Positions 1 to 10,818 of a stretch of DNA of 64,000 nucleotides are shown in pieces. The notes under the pieces were generated by a model. It worked only from the letters and a program-made list of their open reading frames with translations, was not told the origin of the DNA and made no database searches. The stretch is from positions 27,898,001 to 27,962,000 of the forward strand of contig CM060731.1 of the NCBI GenBank assembly GCA_030704615.1, written 5' to 3'. Made by a program: the position numbers and the translations under genes. Every line of letters begins with the position of its first letter. Position 1 is the stretch's first letter. Source of the stretch: Takakia lepidozioides (taxonomy: Eukaryota > Streptophyta > Takakiopsida > Takakiales > Takakiaceae).

Positions 1-105
1 GAAGTCGAAAGAGCAGGGGACTCTTGGGAGAGTTTCGTTTCCTCTGTGGTTGACAAGATCATTGGGATGAAACTAATTGTCTGTAGTAGAGCTGTTAATC
101 CCCGT
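1..105 (+). mobile_element. LINE fragment at window edge
   Basis: These bases match 7407-7508 of the LINE further right almost base for base, with a few substitutions and small indels. That stretch lies between the endonuclease and reverse transcriptase of the element. Homology stops near base 105, so this is a piece of a second copy of the same family running off the left edge, in plus orientation. No intact reading frame is visible. Confidence 0.8.
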
Positions 106-927
106 ACTCACAGGTGAGAAGTCGAATACCTTGATCACTTCACTCATCTCTCTCTCACATCCATCTCGTTGTCTAGTTGATGTACCGCAGGAAGCTCAAA
201 GAAATTCACCCAGGAGCACAGCCTCATATCAATCTGTTGTTTTGTGTCAAGTTGAATTAAGCTATTTGGACTCCATTAATGTTGGAACTGAAATGGTTTT
301 CTACAAGCAATGCCAGTCACCATTGTATCTTTCCATTGTGTTAAGTTTATTCATAGGAGGTCTTTTCCTCTGGAGGAAGTGTATCATACTTTGGAGCTCT
401 CACACGCTAATGTGCATTCCCTTGGAAAGGAAGTGTATCATAGCATGCTTCCAACGTCATGCTGGTTCTCTTCTTAAACAACACTTTGGCTTCTCTTCTT
501 ATGGAGGTAGTTATGAAGCGTGACTGTTTGACGATTTTGCAACGACTCATTGCTAGTTTTGCTCCTGCCTTACGTCTGCCATAATACAGAACAGTTTGAT
601 GTGGAAGGGAACATATTAGGTGTGATGTCCTGTTTATTTTCTGTATGTTCCTGTGTTTCTATCCTTTATCAGGTTGTTTAAAATTGACACATGGTCTCAT
701 CATAGATTTCTTAGGCCACATAGTTGTTTTCATATAACCTTGTCTACCTTTGTAGAATTCAACTTTATCAAGACCAACATGACTTATATTCCATGAGTCC
801 CTAGTAATCATCCTAGCAATCTCACAGGTGCCCACCTACGAGTCACCTACTTGCGAAGCTACATTGTTTATGATCCTAAACAATGTCACCCTAGTTGAAA
901 TGATTTGAAGGTGTAATCAGGGTGTAG
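106..927. other. Intergenic stretch, nothing recognised
   Basis: No gene, RNA gene or clear repeat was recognised here. One plus-strand open frame (77-523) begins at TTG inside the LINE scrap and has no domain-like composition. The part just left of 928 would be the continuation of the integrase-like fragment, but it holds many stop codons in all frames. Confidence 0.4.
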
Positions 928-1340
928 TTAGATGAAGTTGTGAATAGACTCACAATCTATGTGCCATAGTCCCATCGGCATCGTCACATTATACTGCGCC
1001 CGCACGAGTTGTCTCGCTCTCCGCCTTCTGTAAGCTGAAATGATCCTAAGTGCAGTTGTAACTTTACGCTCAGGAATTCGAAGGTTGGCCATGGCGAGGG
1101 TTGACGGCACCTGCCGCATGCCCCAGTTCACACCATTCTCATGAATCGGTAGTAACTCCTCAATCTTGTCACAAACCTCCGGCACTGACAATTTATGATG
1201 TACAATGAAATTGTACCTTAGTTCCTTGCTCATAAACCTCTTTAGTTGCCTCGTATCCTGAAAGGACAAGGCATCTGCAATTTCTACGCACCCACCGCGG
1301 AGCATCCCTTCCACATACTCCACCATCCCAATCACATCTG
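928..1340 (-). pseudogene. Integrase-core (rve)-like transposon fragment
   Basis: The last 130 or so residues of a long minus-strand frame resemble the region before and at the start of the integrase core seen in transposon-derived integrase proteins. There is a helix-turn-helix-like stretch, then a basic run (AYRRRRARQLV), then YNV-P-P-LWHID, where the D would be the first catalytic acid. The frame stops ten residues after HID, and no continuing DDE core is found downstream. The upstream part of the same open frame (about 1340-1770) shows no recognisable domain and may be fused by chance. I infer a truncated mobile-element relic. The alternative is a domesticated fragment, but nothing shows expression. 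Confidence 0.45.
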
Positions 1341-1802
1341 TTGCGTCTCGCTCCCTCTTAAGAGAACCAGATTGTCCCAATTGCAATACACAAATAGGCC
1401 TTTCAAACTGTAAAATGTGATGAGGTTGGTGTATTGATTCATAGGGATAGACAGGAAATCTTTCGGACCGTCGCACGTGAGCTTCGAGAGCTCGGGCAAA
1501 ATGGCAAGAGCCACGGAGGTCGGAAGAGAGACGAAATCGTGGCCCATGAAATCCTACAGAAGATCTCGGCCGTTCATTTCTGGGCAGCTGCCCGAAAATG
1601 CTCCCTTTTTGTTCCCAGAATTTTAGAAATGAAGCGGGAAGAGGGTCGGGCTTTTTGGTGGTATTTTTGGTGATACTACGGTTCCGGGTCCGGGTAACCC
1701 GGATCCTAACCAGCCGAGTACCCGCGGTCAGAACCCGGACCCGCGCAACACTGGTATATATATGACATTTTTCTTGTGATGCAGGATCCATGTAGGCAGG
1801 TT

Positions 1803-2040
1803 CCACATTTATCCTGTCCCCATATGTATGAAGGGCTATGATTGTGTTGGGGAAGTTCTTGTTCTCCCATTTTCGCTGCAGCTTCCTCCGTCCCACGTCA
1901 TAGATCCTGAGCACCTGCCCAACTCAGACAAGCAGGCGTCCTTGGAAGTGGCACAAGGCTGTTGGCACTCCATCGACAGGGGTCTTATGCTCGAATCCCT
2001 TCCCTCGTCCACAAACCTATAGATGTGCATGAATTCCTCA
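1803..2040 (-). pseudogene. SF3B3: SF3B3 (splicing factor 3b subunit 3) pseudogene, downstream piece
   Basis: Translation on the minus strand gives IYRFVDEG, then VDGVPTALCHFQGRLL, then VGQVLRIYDVGRRKLQRK and ENKNFPNT. This order is that of the second half of SF3B3/SAP130, the WD/beta-propeller subunit of the SF3b complex in the U2 snRNP. The copy is dead: an in-frame TGA sits between GRLLV and VGQV, and a frameshift plus a small deletion falls where LELLHKT is expected. Similarity ends after GDRINV, possibly at an old intron boundary. It follows in order the larger SF3B3 relic at 10819-12066, and the intervening 8.8 kb contains the Copia and LINE elements. I read both as one unprocessed pseudogene. 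Confidence 0.85.
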
Positions 2041-2646
2041 ATCGAGGACGCGACGGTCAACTGCGAGTTGGAGCAACGGCCATGGGCAGCGGGCACTCAT
2101 CATCTCCTGCCCGGCTGCTAGTGGAATCCATCGCGAGCCCTTCGCCTTCTCTCTCGGATGCTTCGGTGCTGGGATCCAGGCATGACTCATTGTCCGAACG
2201 CCCTGGTGATCAGAATCTCGGATACATTGCTGTCACTCCGTCTTCACGAGGCACATCTCAAGTTGGTGGAGTTTCCAGGTGTTTGGTGCTTCTAGTGGTA
2301 CAAGTTGATGCTTTCAGAGGATTCTAGTAATAAAACGTTTCTAGTCGTACGTGTTCCAATCCATTTGACGTTGTGTGATTCGAAGTATGGTTTTTGAAAC
2401 GTCTCTATGCTTCAGTACTGCGTTTCTTATGATCTGTTTCGAAATGGGAATGCGTTCCGTTCTCACTGAAAACACGTTTCAAAAAAGTTTTGAAACAGTA
2501 CACCTTGGGTCATGTCTGAGCTGGCCGTTCATAGTTGTGGTGTTGACGGTGGTTAATGATGCAGGAGCTGCTGAGCTGGAGTGTAATATCCGAGTTGTTT
2601 GAGTGGTTTTTCGATGGTCTCTGGAACACCTGCATTGACGCTCAGG
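2041..2646. other. Spacer between SF3B3 relic and Copia remnant
   Basis: No gene recognised. Short open frames on both strands lack domain signals. The right part, next to the truncated Copia reverse transcriptase, is of unknown origin; no second LTR of the Copia element was found. Confidence 0.4.
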
Positions 2647-3170
2647 TCAGTGGCGTGCTTTTCTTGGCAGTGCTACAAAACGAGCTTTGTACCGGTAAAT
2701 AGATCCATCAGCTTTGTACTTCAACTTGAAGATCCACTTGTAACCAATGGCTCTTCGTCCTGCAGGCAACCTAGTGAGTGTCCATACTTTGTTTTGCATC
2801 AATGAATCCAACTCTGAGTTTATTGCTTCTTCCCATTGTAGTTTGTCTGGCGAGCGCATCGCTTCCTCATATGTAGCAGGCTCAACCACTTGTGATGCTT
2901 CTTCCATAGCTTCAATGGCACTCATAGATGTAATCAGCCTACTAGGAGCTTTCTTTTCCCGCTGAGATCTCCTTAGAATTGGCACATCTTCAACTTCATC
3001 TCTAGAGTCCATATCAACAAGTGGTTCACCAACTTCGACTCCTTGATCAACTTCATCAAGTCGAACACCTCCATCATTTACTTCAGCCATCTCTTGTATT
3101 GGCTCCTTATAAGACTCATCTTGGAAATGGTGTAATGGCTCTAAGCTCATTCCCATGTCATCTTCTCCCA

Positions 3171-4589
3171 CTAAGAGGGTATGAAGCCTTCATCAAACAC
3201 TACGTCCCTACTGTGTTTGACAGCCTTAGTTGTCTTATTGAACAACTTATATCCCTTCACACCTTCTGTGTAGCCAATGAAGATGCATCCTTCTGATTTG
3301 GAGTCAAGTTTCCTTCGCTTCTGAGTAGGGATATGGACATATGCACGACATCCAAAAATCCTACAATGAGCCACACTAGGCTTCTGACCACTCCATACCT
3401 CTTCTGGTGTTTTTCCCAACACTGATTTGGTAGGTATTCTGTTGTGAAGATATGCTGCAGTGCCAACAGCTTCTGCCCAAAAATGATTTGAAAGATTCAC
3501 TTCTTTCAACATACTCCTTGCAGATTCTTGTAGTGATCTATTCATCCGCTCAGCTACACCATTCTGCTCAGGTGTATATGGAACAGTAAACTGTCGAGCT
3601 ATTCCATTCTCTTGACAAAACTGATTGAAGGCCTTTGAGATGTACTCACCACCATTGTCAGATCTCAAAATCTTAAGAGGCTTTCCAGTTTGTTTTTCTG
3701 CAAGTACTTTGAACTCATTGAATTTCTCTAGCACTTGACTTTTCTGCCTTAGGAAATTCACCACAACCCTCCTTGACAAATCATCAATGAATGTCACAAA
3801 GTACCTTGCTCCTCCAAGTGATGTGGTTTGCATTGGCCCGCACACATCAGAATGTACAATCTCCAATATACTTGTGGCTCTTCGTCCACCATCCTTAGGA
3901 AATTGACCTCGATGTTGCTTCCCTTCCAAGCAACTTTTGCATAGACGCATATCGCTCATCTCCTTCAATGGTAGTCCTTCCACAAGATGGCTTGAGAATT
4001 GCATCTGTCTCAACTTCTTAATGCTCACATGACCTAACCTTCTATGCCACAACTCTGTTTCTGACATGACAGGTGTAGATCCCAACTGTGGTGAAAATGT
4101 GGTAAGAGCACTAGAGGCATGATGTTGTAATCTATACAAGCAATTATCAAGAATAGCTCTTGCTACCACAGTTCCTGAGCTATCTGTGATAGTACAACTC
4201 TCATCTTGGAATACCACTCTGTATCCTTTTGCAACAATTTGCCTTACAGACAACAGGTTTTTTGTTAAAGTAGGGACATGCATGACATTTTCCACCTCTA
4301 TGGTTTCCCCTTCATTGAGCATAAGAGAGACTGAGCCTTCCCCACCAATGACATGCTTGCTATCATCTCCCAAAAGAACATATTGTGTAGGTGAAAGAGA
4401 TCTATAGGATAAGAAATGCTCTCTCTCTGAACTCATATGTTGAGATGTTCCTGAATCAACATACCACACATGCTTCTGTCTAGTAGTGGCTGAGAGAGAC
4501 ACAACAAATAAAATAGCATTCCTCTGATGAGTAGCTATGTTCCCTTGACTCTCTCTGCTGCGCTCATCTGCAATGCTTTCTACAATCAT
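3171..4589 (-). pseudogene. Copia protease-integrase part of pol
   Basis: A 472-residue open stretch carrying the aspartic protease DSG motif near residue 46, the GAG-pre-integrase HHCC zinc finger, and the integrase core with its D, D and E residues in the contexts HSDVCGPM, RSDNGGEYI and PYTPEQNGVAE. The chromodomain-free C-terminal part ends with the usual DVVFDEG before a frameshift into the RT frame. The family cleaves the polyprotein and inserts cDNA into the genome; this copy is interrupted. Confidence 0.92.
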
Positions 4590-5388
4590 TGATCATGTGA
4601 CCAAGTTTCTTGCAATAAAAGCACCTCACTTTGGCCTTTTTGATCTTTGAGCTAGATTGAGGTTTCTGAAACCTCTGGGACTTCTGAGACATATGTGAAG
4701 GGAGTCTTCTATTCAAGACTACTCCAGTCTTGCCTGTGAACAAAGCTCTGTCTACCTCCGTAGACGTACCTTGACCTTTTCTTCTTGTTTCCTCCTTGAG
4801 GAGAAGTCCTATGACAACATCAATAGCTAAGTTGGTTTGTCCTGCTAGAGACACCACAAAACCATCATAGGATTCAGGTAAGGTTGCCAATAACACCACT
4901 GTGGCGTGTTCATCAGTCACATTAGTTCCCACAGAGACTAGTTGATCTCGCAACACACAAAACAAATTCAAGTGTTGTTCAACTGAGTCTGACTCGGTCA
5001 TCTTCAGACCATAGAACTTTTGCGTCGTATACACTTGCGATGTGATATCCTTCGTCTTATATATGCTTGCTAGCTTGTCCCAAACATCCTTAGCATTCTT
5101 AGCACTTATAATGAGATGCAATTGATTGTCTCTCAAGCTTGTGATGATGCTAGCTCTTGCTTTCTAATCTTTCCTATCCCATATGGCTTGGCCAACAATA
5201 GTGTCAGGTCTTGGGACTGATCCATCAACCACTCCCCATAGATCTTTGTCTAGAATGACCATCTCCATCCTAAACTTCCAGGTTTGATAGTTAGCTCCAT
5301 TGAATCGATCTTCCACTCTCACATCTAATGCACTCGTCATAGACATAGAAGGAGGATTGCTAGAAGACGACGCTCCAGCCATAATCAA
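4564..5388 (-). pseudogene. Copia gag
   Basis: Gag of the Copia element. The N-terminal part has the usual FNGANYQTWKFRM-type stretch and WDRKD. The reading frame is cut by one TAG near 5163, after which it resumes in the same frame (KARASIITSLRDNQ) as expected for the family. The zinc knuckle CFYCKKLGHMINDC near the end binds RNA in this family. A one-base shift after the knuckle moves the continuation into the pol frame. Confidence 0.9.
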
Positions 5389-5430
5389 GTTCTCTCAATC
5401 TCAACTACCAACTCTCACCTAGAGAAGAAT

Positions 5431-5443
5431 GGCTCTGATACCA
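5431..5443 (-). promoter_or_regulatory. Primer binding site of the Copia element (initiator tRNA-Met)
   Basis: The minus strand reads TGGTATCAGAGCC directly after the LTR end. This is the classic plant Copia primer binding site complementary to the 3' end of initiator methionine tRNA. Confidence 0.9.
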
Positions 5444-5750
5444 TGTTAGAATTGAGCAAGAACATGAACAAGAACTAAAGTCTTAGACCAAAGCTAAAAC
5501 TAAAGCTCTCCTCCCAACCATAGAAGCCACCATCATACTCTTACACTTAGACTAATGGCTTCACCCCCGAGCTTGTACAAGAAGGTCTCTAGAAAGTCCT
5601 ACTTGGTCACTTCCACTTCCACTATGGTGACCATCCACCTTCTAGCCATTCACCTTCCAAAGGTGAGTTAAACAAGATAGTCTCTTAGACTTCTAAACCT
5701 TTGGCCTTCAGGACTCTTAGTCTTCTAGATATGTTTAATTACTTCCAACA
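5444..5750 (-). repeat. 5' LTR of the Copia element (307 bp)
   Basis: Read on the minus strand it starts TGTTGGAAG at 5750 and ends CTAACA at 5444, so it has the TG...CA ends of an LTR. The primer binding site follows directly. No partner LTR was found on the left side, in agreement with truncation of the element. A candidate 5-bp target duplication (ATAAC, 5751-5755) abuts it but cannot be confirmed without the other end. Confidence 0.85.
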
Positions 5751-5761
5751 ATAACAGGGGT

Positions 5762-7015
5762 ATGTTGAAGGTTGCAATGACCAAAAGTGCTTTTAATAGA
5801 GTCCCGCATCAATTCAATCTCAAAGAAGTTCGTCCCTGGACTGGCTGGAGAGCGGTCTTAGACATTGGTGATTCAATGGGGCGCTCTAGGAAGACAACCA
5901 AGGGCAACAACTTCAACTTGAGAGTTTCTAATCGGTTTGATGCTCTGGATGAGGTTGAATCCAAACAGCCAGAAGGACAAGATGCCCTTAAGTGTACGGA
6001 ACCTGAACGTCCTGAATCTGAAGGATTTGGTACTCTGAATGGTTTACCAATCCTCAAGGTTTACACAAGACGAACAAATTCTATACACGGTGTAATTGTC
6101 CCCAAGCCGTCAGATGGACAATCTGTCCCTAAGTGTGCAGAGCCTGAACGTCGTGTAACTGAAGGATTTGGTACTCTAAATGGTTTACCAATCCTCAAAG
6201 TCTACACAAGACGAGAAAAATCTATACACGGGGTAATTGTCCCCAAGCAGTCTGACGGACAATCTGCCCCTATGTGTGCGGAGCCTGTGCATCGTGTAAC
6301 TGAAATATTTGGTACCCTAAATGGTTTACCAATTCTCAAAGTTTACACAAGACGAGCAAAATCTACACATGGGGTAACTGTCCCCTCTTTGCAGAACGGT
6401 TGGCCGTCCAGGAGCAATCACAAGCTACCTAGACGACAAACAATTCACACGCAAAGGGCTGGCTTGCGGCTGACCACTTTCAACTTCTCAGGGTTGACCA
6501 ACCAAAGGAAACAACTTGAAGTGGGACAAGTTCTTCGGACTAATGATATTCATATCTGTGCTGGGCAAGAAACATGGGAAACGTCGGATAAACTGGTTGG
6601 AGATGTCATTGGTTATAAATGGGCAGGTAAGAGTGTTACTCTCAAGGCAGCCTCTGCCAAACGCGGTCAAAAAGGGGTCGGATTCTTTGTCCATGATTTC
6701 TTGTTTGACAATTGTGAAATTATCAACAAGGGTTTGAAGTACGAGCATAGTATCTGGCTAAAACTAAATTTGAAGGGCGGCATGAGTACAAAGGACCTCT
6801 TTGTTGGTTGTGTTTACATGCCCACAGAGGGGACCCTTAGTGCTGACGCAGACAAGGCCTTCGGAGATGTAAAGCTGGACTGTGCTTCGTTCCTTGCCAA
6901 AGGTCAGGTGGTACTATTGGGGGACTTCAATGCCCGGGTGGGCAAAGGGATCCATCAGGACGATATCATTGGACCTTTTGGTGAGGACGAGCTGAATTCT
7001 AATGGCAGACGTTAA
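5762..7015 (+). pseudogene. LINE ORF: repeat-containing N terminus plus endonuclease
   Basis: A 417-residue open frame with ATG start. Residues about 88-230 contain three tandem copies of a 47-residue unit (FGTLNGLPILKVYTRR...SIHGVIVPK...DGQS..CAEP), then an endonuclease/exonuclease/phosphatase-fold domain with QETW and GDFNARVG. The frame ends early at a TAA near 7013 because of a one-base loss; the homologous continuation (CLEELQL..., then SDHFLVW) is in shifted frames up to about 7230. Endonucleases of this type nick target DNA for reverse transcription. Confidence 0.85.
6023..6400 (+). repeat. 141-bp (47-codon) tandem repeat in LINE ORF
   Basis: Units begin at 6023, 6164 and 6305, exactly 141 bp apart, so the reading frame is kept. 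The first two are nearly identical, and the third is complete only to about 6390. A degenerate partial unit precedes them (about 5960-6022). Function unknown; it lies where gag-like ORF1 material would be expected. Confidence 0.9.
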
Positions 7016-7887
7016 TTAACTGTCTAGAAGAGCTTCAGCTTTTGACCTTGAATAACAGGACAAGAGGTGACCAAGTGCAGTGGACTCGTGAGAAACCCCA
7101 AACTGCTGGGAACGTTCCATTGTGGATTATATCATAATGGACAAAATTTTGTTCCCCCAGTGTGCCAATGTGTTGATCGACAGAACTGATATTGGTACCT
7201 CTGACCACTTCCTGGTTTGGATTGAGATCAAAAGGTGTTTTCCCACCACCAAGAGATCTGTGAAACATTCGATTCGGAAGTGGCGCATAGAAAAATTCCA
7301 CAATGAGGAGGTCAAGGCTGAGTACGTCCAGGCCTTGCAAGAGGCTCTCCCTCATTTTGTTCAATCGCTCCAAGAAACTTCAGTCACGCTCTGTGACGCA
7401 AGAAATGAAGTCGAAAAGAGCAATGGACTCTGGAGAGTTTCGTTTCCTCCGTGGCTGACAAGATCATTGGGAGGAAACTAATTGTCTGCGGTATAGAGCA
7501 GTTAATTGGTGGACTAATGAGATTGAATTTATACTGGGACAAGTTTACAGTGAAACAAACCACCATGGTGGTAATGACAAGAAATTCTGGTTGCCCTTCA
7601 ACGTTTGTACAAGCCGAAAAACAGTCTGCAAGTACAAGCGCTGAAGACTACTAAAGGTGCAGTGGTGACTTCATCGGTTGACATTGTCAAAACCTTTGAA
7701 ACTCACTACAGTATCCTTGGCAGAACTTCTAGGTCTAACAGTGAGGGTCTTCTGCTGAATGGAGGGACACAGTTGGAAAAAACTGTTCCTATGATTCAAA
7801 ACAGCCCTGATGAACTGGAGTATATTTCAATGGCTTATAATGCTCCCATTAGTTCTTTTGAGATTGTGGAAAAAATTGAACATTTAA

Positions 7888-8600
7888 ATGGATATAAAGC
7901 TGGTGGACCCTGATGGTATTGTCAACGAGCTTATCAAGCACGGTGGCGATCCCATGATAGAGGCCCTAGTTCTCCTCTTTAACCTTATCTGGAAGACTGA
8001 AATGATCCCCTTTCGCTGGCGACAGGGGGTCATTGTCAATCTATACAAGAAGGGTGACAGAGAAGAACCGGGAACTACCGTGGCATCATGCTCCTCAATG
8101 CTGTTGGCAAGACAGAGTTATAAGTACTCGTCTCGAGTTGATCTGGAGTCTATAGGTTGTTTCCACGAAGGCCAAGCTGGCTTTCGACGAAACAGGGGCT
8201 GTGTGGATCATATCTTCACTCTAAGCCAGATTATCCAGGGAAGGAAAAAAGAAGGGAAACCCACTTATGTGTTTTTCCTGGATGTCAAAAAGGCTTATGA
8301 CACAGTGTGAGAGATGGCCTATGGTTCCGCCTCTGGTCTTGTGGGATCAAGGGAAAGATGTGAGAGTTGTCCACAACTTGTATGCTCACAACAAAAGTTG
8401 TGTCACTGTTAACGGACAGAAGTCCAACTTCTTTGACATAGACCAAGGTGTAGCTCAAGGATGTACTCTCTCCCCTCTGCTCTTCAATGTTTTCATCAAT
8501 CAACTCCTCGAGGATGTGGAAAGTGAGGGATTTGGGTTAAGGGTGGGTGATACCACCATACCAGCCCTTTGTTTGCGGATGACTTTGCAGGCATAGGGAG
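7888..8600 (+). pseudogene. LINE reverse transcriptase (broken)
   Basis: Reverse transcriptase blocks in order: DGIVNELIK, RWRQGVIVNLYKKGDR, GQAGFRRNRG, VFFLDVKKAYDTV, GVAQGCTLSPLLFN and FADD. The frame is interrupted by a stop after AYDTV (near 8308) and by a shift before FADD (near 8570). The remaining C-terminal part continues in pieces to about 9600. Confidence 0.9.
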
Positions 8601-9850
8601 ACTCCAACCAATCTCCAGGAGTTGATTGATTGCGCGAAGAGATACTTTGATCTTTGGGGGCTAGAGGCTAATGTCAGCAAATGTGCAGTGGTAGCATTCA
8701 ACGACAGAGGAGAGGGAGGAAGTGATCTTAAGTGCCAGTGGGGTAGCCAAGAGATCCCGGTCCTCCCTTCCTACACTTACCTGGGCGTTGAGTTCTCCTC
8801 CAATTGTAATTGGCATGCACATATCCGGGAAGTTGTTCAAACTGGCAAGGGCAAAGCTCTGGGGCTCACTAAATTTTCCACTGCCGAGGGGTCAACTCTG
8901 AGGTTAAGAAAACCATGCTTTGTCGCGTTATTAGACTTGCCTTGGAGTACGGATCTGCTATATGGGTTGATAACTCCAACCAGGCTAAGTCTCTAGAATC
9001 CATTCAAGTGGGGGTGCTTAAGGAGTGTATGTCAGCATGCTCCAAAACAGCCAATGTGGCTGTTCGGGGTGAGTTTGGCATTCTGTCCTTAAGCTCCCGA
9101 CGAGATGAATTCAAGGTCAGATGGTGGGGTCAGCTGCCACATATGCCCACACCAGATCCTAAGTTAATCGACTCTATATCTTGGAAACAGGACCGCCCTG
9201 TCAAACAGGCTAAGTCCTGGCAGAAGAGAGTAGAAGAGATCCTCAAGGACCTGGACCTGGATCCGCAAGTCTTGACCCTGCTGGATAAATCTGACTTAGA
9301 GGCTGTAGTGTCCTCAGCCCTATCTATTGCCATGAGATTGTCTGATGAAAATGAAGTTAGGCAGAAAACTTCCCTGAACTTGTTCCAGTCTGTGACATGG
9401 GGGAGGACATCTTGGATGACCTCAAGGGTCTACCCACACTCGGCACTAGACTGAAATTTAAACTCAGGGCATGAAGCCTACCTTTGAACAACAAACAGAA
9501 GCAGAGAGGAAAGGGAGAGTGCAATTGCCCGTTGTGTGGGCAATCTGAAGACAGTATTCATTTTCTGATACACTGTCCGGGGTTCTCTCCCGAAAGAGAC
9601 GCTCTCTTCAAATCTATTAAGGGAATTGTGCCTGTACCCTGTCGCAGATTGATGTGTTGAAGGATGTTCTAGAGGATATCTGGAAAACCCGGATTAATTC
9701 TTTATATGGAGGTAAGTCTTACTACCAACGTCAGCCCCTGACAGAGGTAGGTTCTGTCCCTTTTGTTCCCGCTCAAACTGGGCGCGGGGTCAATGGCCAC
9801 AAGGCTACGCAAACAACGTCTTATGAGTACAATCTATTTCTTGCAAGGGC

Positions 9851-10818
9851 TTGTAACTTACTAAGCTAGTTTGTCATGATTCCTGGCCAAATTGGCTCTC
9901 GCTTTCAGTCCAAACTCGGGTGGGACACAAGTTAGAGGGAATTAGAGAGTCAAGATGAGTTTTAGTATGGCTTTGATGGCTAATCGGGTATTGAATGTGT
10001 AAAATACATGAAGCACTATTGGCAGGTGTTGCAAACCAACCTTTCATAACTCCTCAAGATCTTCACGGTTGGAAGCGAACTTGGTATGGGTCTGTCATGC
10101 TGTCATTCCTAGCTGATTTTTTTGCTCTGGGGACTACGACGTTTTTTCTAGGTTACTTGTTAGGTAACCCAGGAAAAATCAGTTGGATGTGGCTGTGTTA
10201 AATTGGTACACTTTGTGGAATCCCAGTAATTTTAGTGCTTCTGGCCACTTTTATGAGTCTACTTGCAATTGGATTTACCACGTTCATCTTGTATGAGTGA
10301 AAGTATGGTAGGGTTCTGAAGTGATTATAGTAGCAGCAGGTACTTACTTTTCCATTTTGCTTGGCGACGCTAATACCCAGGTTATAGAGTCTGAGTTGAA
10401 TAATGGTAGTACAGAATACCCCTACTTTCTGCACAGTTGTGATTGAATATGTAGCCTGAATCATTGTTAGCATTCCCACTACTTGCATGCCTGCTCTACC
10501 CAAGGCAATTGTCTTGACCTATATTGCACAGCGATCAAATAAAAACGAAGGTAGTAAAGTACTGTCATATTCCACACCAGCTTATGAAATTAGAAGAGCC
10601 TAACAGAGGTAACATGGATGGCAATTTTCAGTCAAAGGGTATCATACACTGGATCATATATGGAGTCACGCACAGTAACAAATCTTCAATTGTTTCAGCT
10701 GCAATGCTATTGTACGATCGAGCGATAGGCCGCCCAAAGCAAGGACATCCAGGTGACTTTGTTTCTTGCAGATTGAATCCCAACGATTTTATACACCTAA
10801 TTGTTTAAGTCTCTCATC
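9851..10818. other. Spacer right of LINE, probably former SF3B3 intron
   Basis: No coding signal recognised. By position it lies between two SF3B3 exonic relics and may be remaining intron sequence. Short open frames on both strands lack domain signals. Confidence 0.35.

Larger units (their letters stand above)
2647..5750 (-). mobile_element. Degenerate Ty1-Copia retrotransposon, truncated in RT
   Basis: Minus-strand element in the order LTR, gag, protease, integrase, start of RT. Gag occupies 5388-4564 with one in-frame TAG near 5163 and ends in a CCHC knuckle (CFYCKKLGH...C). Pol (4589-3171) shows the aspartic protease site (VDSGTSQHM), the integrase HHCC finger (WHRRLGH, CKSCLEGK) and the acidic core (HSDVCGPM, SDNGGEY, QNGVAE). 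RT begins at 3171 and breaks off right after YKARFVA near 2660, so the YVDD core and RNase H are missing. Frameshifts separate gag from pol (about 4580) and integrase from RT (about 3171). It is therefore inactive. It lies inside the split SF3B3 pseudogene. Confidence 0.93.
5757..9850 (+). mobile_element. LINE (non-LTR retrotransposon), nearly full length, inactive
   Basis: Plus-strand element with an N-terminal repeat region, an apurinic-type endonuclease (QETW near 6565, GDFNARVG near 6921, TSDHFLVW near 7198), a reverse transcriptase (GQAGFRRNRGCVDH, FLDVKKAYDTV, QGVAQGCTLSPLLFN, and the FADD active site near 8573) and a C-terminal CCHC (CPLCG...HFLIHC near 9525). Several frameshifts and stops (near 7015, 7500, 7900, 8310, 8590, 8960) break it into pieces, so it cannot encode a working enzyme. 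The 3' end, with the sequence GGGTCAATGGCCACAAGGCT, recurs elsewhere in the window. It lies immediately right of the Copia LTR. Confidence 0.93.

Noticed and set aside
77-523. Plus-strand open frame of 148 codons
   Set aside because: It starts at TTG within LINE sequence and shows no domain or sensible composition.
1340-1800. Upstream half of the 328-codon minus-strand frame as one protein with SF3B3 and integrase parts
   Set aside because: It joins an SF3B3 relic, unrecognised sequence and an integrase-like piece. The fusion is best explained by chance readthrough of decayed DNA.
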